Shown in pieces: positions 22,359-24,054 of a DNA stretch of 24,054 bases. Every line of letters begins with the position of its first letter. Position 1 is the first letter of the stretch. The translations under genes were made by a program, and so were the position numbers. Location of the stretch: positions 1-24,054 of IMG/VR virus record IMGVR_UViG_3300031140_000044; one strand, given 5' to 3'. The stretch comes from a virus. The notes under the pieces are model-generated. The model was not told the origin of the DNA. It ran no database searches and was given only the letters and a program-made list of their open reading frames with translations.

Positions 22359-22609
22359 TAGCGCATAGTGCCCTTGGTTTTGCCCTTCATGCAGCGGCCA
22401 TCGCCACGGGACATCTTACCACCGGAACCCATCTTCTTCATCTTGCCGCCGTAGGACATCTTGCCAACGCCATCAGCGGCATAATCAGGAACCATTTTAC
22501 CGCTTGGGCCTTTAACCATCTTCAGCTTACCGCCTTTGTCCATCTTCTTGGCGCGATCGCCAGTAAGTTGGCTCCCCATAGAGTAACGTCCCATCATAGT
22601 ATTCACCAT
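22358..22609 (-). CDS. Small basic Gly/Lys/Met-rich protein, 83 aa
   Basis: After MVNTMMGRYSMGSQLTGDRA the chain is mostly short GGK repeats (KMDKGGKLKMVKG, MSYGGKMKKMGSGGKMSRGD), ending MKGKTKGTMR. Low sequence complexity and high positive charge suggest a disordered, possibly DNA- or capsid-binding protein. It overlaps the previous gene by 7 bases. ATG codons at 22597 and 22594 are alternative starts four and five codons further in. GGK-M motifs echo the end of the 89-aa protein at 20483-20752, so the two may be related. I do not recognise a domain. Confidence 0.62.
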   Translation of the reverse strand: MVNTMMGRYSMGSQLTGDRAKKMDKGGKLKMVKGPSGKMVPDYAADGVGKMSYGGKMKKMGSGGKMSRGDGRCMKGKTKGTMR

Positions 22610-22905
22610 TTAACCTTATCTGCCCAGTAGGCGGCTGACATTTTACCCTTGGCAATGTTCTTGCCGTGACGGGCCTTAAAAGATTTACGTTTGGCCTTCA
22701 TACGGTCTGACTCACCAACTTTGGGTTTGCCAGCGGTACTAGCGCCTTTCTCCCCAAACCTGATAGTCTTAATCTTATCACCTTCTTTAGCCACAACAAT
22801 GTGAGACTTCTTCGCGTGATTAGGAGTCCGCTTAGGTTTGTTAAACCCGGATACTCCCGCCCGTGCAAGGCGGGAGTCTTTTTTAGCTGTAGGAGCCTTA
22901 GCCAT
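22603..22905 (-). CDS. Conserved small basic protein, 100 aa (DUF6321-like, label provisional)
   Basis: The sequence after a Lys/Ala leader (RLARAGVSGFNKPKRTPNHA, KKSHIVVAKEGDKIKTIRFG, GESDRMKAKRKSFKARHGKN, IAKGKMSAAYWADKVKW) is strongly patterned and I recognise it from many aquatic phages. SGFNKPKRTP-H--KSH-VVAKEGDK-K-IRFG and SFKARH-KNI--GK-SAAYWA-KVKW are the conserved parts. The role is unknown; the charge suggests binding to nucleic acid or capsid. Codons about 10-18 form one arm and loop of a perfect 9-bp hairpin that reads as an intrinsic terminator on the opposite strand (separate feature). The start is 3 bases after the upstream stop, with only a weak ribosome site. Confidence 0.78.
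   Translation of the reverse strand: MAKAPTAKKDSRLARAGVSGFNKPKRTPNHAKKSHIVVAKEGDKIKTIRFGEKGASTAGKPKVGESDRMKAKRKSFKARHGKNIAKGKMSAAYWADKVKW
22853..22884 (+). terminator. Terminator-shaped hairpin on the plus strand, inside a minus-strand gene
   Basis: Bases 22853-22861 (ACTCCCGCC) pair perfectly with 22869-22877 (GGCGGGAGT) around a 7-base loop. One C and then six T follow at 22879-22884 on the plus strand, the exact form of a rho-independent terminator. In the minus direction no T run follows, so it should not stop the late operon. It would end an antisense transcript entering from lower coordinates. Activity not shown. Confidence 0.5.
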
Positions 22906-22908
22906 GAG

Positions 22909-23193
22909 TTACTCTATGAGTAGGGTCATTACGTTCCCTGCGCCTGTAAAAGCGGAAACAAAACAACCGTTGTCAGCAAGGATACCGTCGTTTGGGATAT
23001 ACACGTCGTTCCACCCGGTAGGCAGGGTTAACTGAAGTATAATAGGGCCAGTAGCTGACCCACTACGAATAGTGAAAGCAGCTGTAGCTGCGGCGTTCAC
23101 TAGAACACCCTGCAACCTACCTCGTGATGGGCCTACAAGTGCAGCGGTATCACCTACTGCAAAGTTATAAGCTCGTACTTCTTGACCAGCCAT
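22909..23193 (-). CDS. Small beta-rich virion-region protein, 94 aa
   Basis: The protein (AGQEVRAYNFAVGDTAALVG, LQGVLVNAAATAAFTIRSGS, GPIILQLTLPTGWNDVYIPN) is a chain of beta strands ending DNGCFVSAFTGAGNVMTLLI. It resembles small head-decoration or fibre-like proteins found behind capsid genes in marine phages (NAA-A--F-IR-GSATG-I-L-L--P in particular). It lacks the strong basic character of its downstream neighbours. AAAGGA lies 8 bases before the ATG, overlapping the previous stop. A capsid-surface role is inferred from fold type and position; no named family. Confidence 0.68.
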   Translation of the reverse strand: MAGQEVRAYNFAVGDTAALVGPSRGRLQGVLVNAAATAAFTIRSGSATGPIILQLTLPTGWNDVYIPNDGILADNGCFVSAFTGAGNVMTLLIE

Positions 23194-23196
23194 GCT

Positions 23197-23385
23197 CTAG
23201 TCCTTTTTCTTTGTAGGACGCCCACGTTTTTTCGCAGCTGGGGCTTCTTTCCACGCTTCATTCACGTCAGGCGTAGAAGGATCGTCAGCTTTGAGTGTGC
23301 CGTCCGTGTTTCGGGCGCGAACTGCGGTAGAGCCAATGCCCCGTGCCGCTAGTTCTTCTTCAGATGGGGGTGTAAATCTACTCAT
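23197..23385 (-). CDS. Small protein with C-terminal AT-hook-like motif, 62 aa
   Basis: The body is acidic-polar and probably disordered (MSRFTPPSEEELAARGIGST, then AVRARNTDGTLKADDPSTPD). The C-terminus, AAKKRGRPTKKKD (residues 50-62), contains K-K-R-G-R-P, the core of an AT-hook, which inserts Arg-Gly-Arg into the minor groove of A/T-rich DNA (family knowledge). Short phage proteins with this tail occur near capsid genes, but the function is unknown. AAGGGG lies 9 bases upstream of the start. It could touch DNA within the head or at the connector; this is inference. Confidence 0.68.
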   Translation of the reverse strand: MSRFTPPSEEELAARGIGSTAVRARNTDGTLKADDPSTPDVNEAWKEAPAAKKRGRPTKKKD

Positions 23386-23395
23386 AACCTACCCC

Positions 23396-23620
23396 TTATG
23401 CTGCTGCGATGGTAGCGCCTGTGTCGGAACGCTTCCAGTTTGTTCCGTCAGAGAAAGCCAAGATCGCTGCGCCTGCTGCGCCATTGGAAACGTAAACAAC
23501 TGTGCCAGCGCCTGCTGTAGAAGCAGATGGAGCGTTTGCAACAGTGTATGTTGGCACAATAATGTCACCGATAAAACCAGCGGTTGAGGTCACTGGACCT
23601 GAAAATGTAGTAGAAGCCAT
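23396..23620 (-). CDS. Small capsid-associated, fibre-like protein, 74 aa
   Basis: The sequence (ASTTFSGPVTSTAGFIGDII, ASTAGAGTVVYVSNGAAGAA, ILAFSDGTNWKRSDTGATIA) is Gly/Ser/Thr/Ala-rich and beta-structured. TFSGPV-S--GF-G and the ending ILAFSDGTNWKR are elements I know from small proteins placed after phage capsid genes and at the ends of head fibres. It is the first gene after the major capsid protein and the terminator, and is preceded by the only large non-coding gap, so it may start a new transcript. AAAGGG lies 7 bases before the ATG. A decoration role is inferred. Confidence 0.72.
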   Translation of the reverse strand: MASTTFSGPVTSTAGFIGDIIVPTYTVANAPSASTAGAGTVVYVSNGAAGAAILAFSDGTNWKRSDTGATIAAA

Positions 23621-23735
23621 TTTAGTACCCTTTGCATAAGGATTCGCTTTGTAGTCTATGCAACGTCAGGCGGGTATATACCTGTCTACAAAGCTAATGT
23701 TGTACCCGTTGGCTAATCATACAGTATGTGTTTAC
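23621..23735 (-). promoter_or_regulatory. Non-coding gap after the capsid gene with overlapping inverted repeats
   Basis: A 9-bp perfect inverted repeat, GCTTTGTAG (23646-23654) and CTACAAAGC (23686-23694), encloses the 10-bp palindrome GGTATATACC (23673-23682) and a CAGG/CCTG pair. A second repeat, TTGCATA (23632-23638) and TATGCAA (23657-23663), overlaps the first. CATACAGTATG (23718-23728) is another palindrome. On the minus strand a TATGAT box lies at 23716-23721, but no convincing -35 partner is seen. It could hold a late promoter with operator sites, or an mRNA hairpin that sets relative expression after the terminator. Confidence 0.5.
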
Positions 23736-23784
23736 AAAAAGAAAGCCCCGCCGAAGCGGAGCCTTCCAAACCGGAGTTGGTTTG
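23736..23784 (-). terminator. Intrinsic terminator after the major capsid gene
   Basis: On the minus strand a 10-bp stem (23742-23751 with 23756-23765, two G-U pairs) closes a UUCG tetraloop and is followed by CTTTTT (23741-23736). This is a textbook rho-independent terminator. A second hairpin, CAAACC (23767-23772) with GGTTTG (23779-23784), lies directly before it. It stands 12 bases after the capsid stop and would limit read-through from the strongly expressed capsid gene into the rest of the late genes. Confidence 0.88.
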
Positions 23785-23796
23785 AGTTCTAGGAGC

Positions 23797-24054
23797 TTAC
23801 GCGCCTTGTGAACCGTAGATACCCAGTGGATCGGATACACCGAAGCTGTAACGCTCACGCGCTTTGTAGCGCACGTTGCCAGTATCGAAGTCACCGTCCA
23901 TACCAGTAGCCATTGCAGAACGTACGAAGTGTTTCATACCGTTCGGAATGTCTGTGGTTAGGAACCATGCGTCAGCGTCTGTTAAGTAGTGGTTTAAACC
24001 GTAACCACCCGGAACTGCGCCGTTTGAGCTAATCGCGTTAATATCGTTATCAGC
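23797..24054 (-). CDS. Major capsid protein, C-terminal 85 aa (partial)
   Basis: The gene runs in from the right edge; 85 codons and the TAA are visible. YLTDADAWFLTTDIPNGMKH, FVRSAMATGMDGDFDTGNVR and YKARERYSFGVSDPLGIYGS are the well-conserved end of an HK97-fold major capsid protein family of tailed phages. DAWFL-T--P-G-KHF-R, DFDTGN-RYKA-ERYSFG and DP-G-YGS are the key elements, the last part of the peripheral domain and E-strand return. It assembles the icosahedral shell. A strong terminator follows at once. The N-terminal part, scaffold and portal should lie to the right of the window. Confidence 0.88.
   Translation of the reverse strand, partial: ADNDINAISSNGAVPGGYGLNHYLTDADAWFLTTDIPNGMKHFVRSAMATGMDGDFDTGNVRYKARERYSFGVSDPLGIYGSQGA

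Noticed and set aside
23641-23700. Possible tRNA-like or small structured RNA in the gap after the capsid gene
   Set aside because: The 9-bp outer stem is suggestive, but there is no T-loop GTTC, no anticodon stem and no CCA; I keep it as inverted repeats only.

Overview
The window looks like part of the late (virion and lysis) region of a short-tailed double-stranded DNA phage, most likely an uncultured aquatic or marine podovirus-like phage. I infer this from the module set: an HK97-type major capsid protein end, P22 gp4-like and SU10-like neck adaptors, a gp10/nozzle-like hub, several tail fibres with fibre chaperones, a holin/endolysin cassette, and a row of Gly/Ala/Gln-rich ejection proteins ending in a giant protein. 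No tape measure, sheath or long-tail tube gene is visible. The host cannot be read from the sequence. Every convincing gene lies on the minus strand, so transcription runs from high to low coordinates. Gene density is near total, and at least nine junctions have the stop and start overlapping as TAATG.

Region by region in the direction of transcription. (1) 24054-23736: the C-terminal 85 residues of the major capsid protein, then a strong intrinsic terminator. (2) 23735-23621: the only sizeable non-coding gap, with overlapping inverted repeats. (3) 23620-20483: an island of small genes, most of them very basic (Lys/Gly/Met-rich), with one larger connector gene (226 aa) inside. It includes an AT-hook-like protein, and two genes that look like separated halves of a protein family I remember as fused elsewhere. 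(4) 20476-10853: neck and tail. These are an SU10-type adaptor, a small structural protein, a 1115-aa tail fibre with its assembly chaperone, a second small fibre plus a short chaperone-like gene whose end appears frameshifted, two further repeat-rich fibre proteins, the nozzle/hub protein and an 84-aa partner. (5) 10856-8762: lysis and membrane genes, made up of a 27-aa coupled mini-gene, single-TM proteins, a probable overlapping 43-aa gene, a 2-TM holin-like protein, a 3-TM holin and an L-Ala-D-Glu-type M15 endopeptidase. (6) 8755-1: a GNAT acetyltransferase, then three ejection-type virion proteins (521, 351 and 833 aa), then a giant protein whose first 1038 residues run off the left edge and end just after an HEMTH zinc-protease motif.

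The order suggests one polycistronic late unit: capsid, head-associated small proteins, neck, fibres, lysis, then the proteins ejected with the DNA. The most unusual points are the giant metallopeptidase-bearing protein; the apparent -1 frameshift ending of the 76-aa chaperone-like gene; the 43-aa overlapping ORF in the lysis cassette; a perfect terminator-shaped hairpin pointing the wrong way (plus strand) inside a minus-strand gene; and the split small-gene island. Family names are from memory of sequence patterns, with no database search. Pfam-type labels should be treated as provisional.
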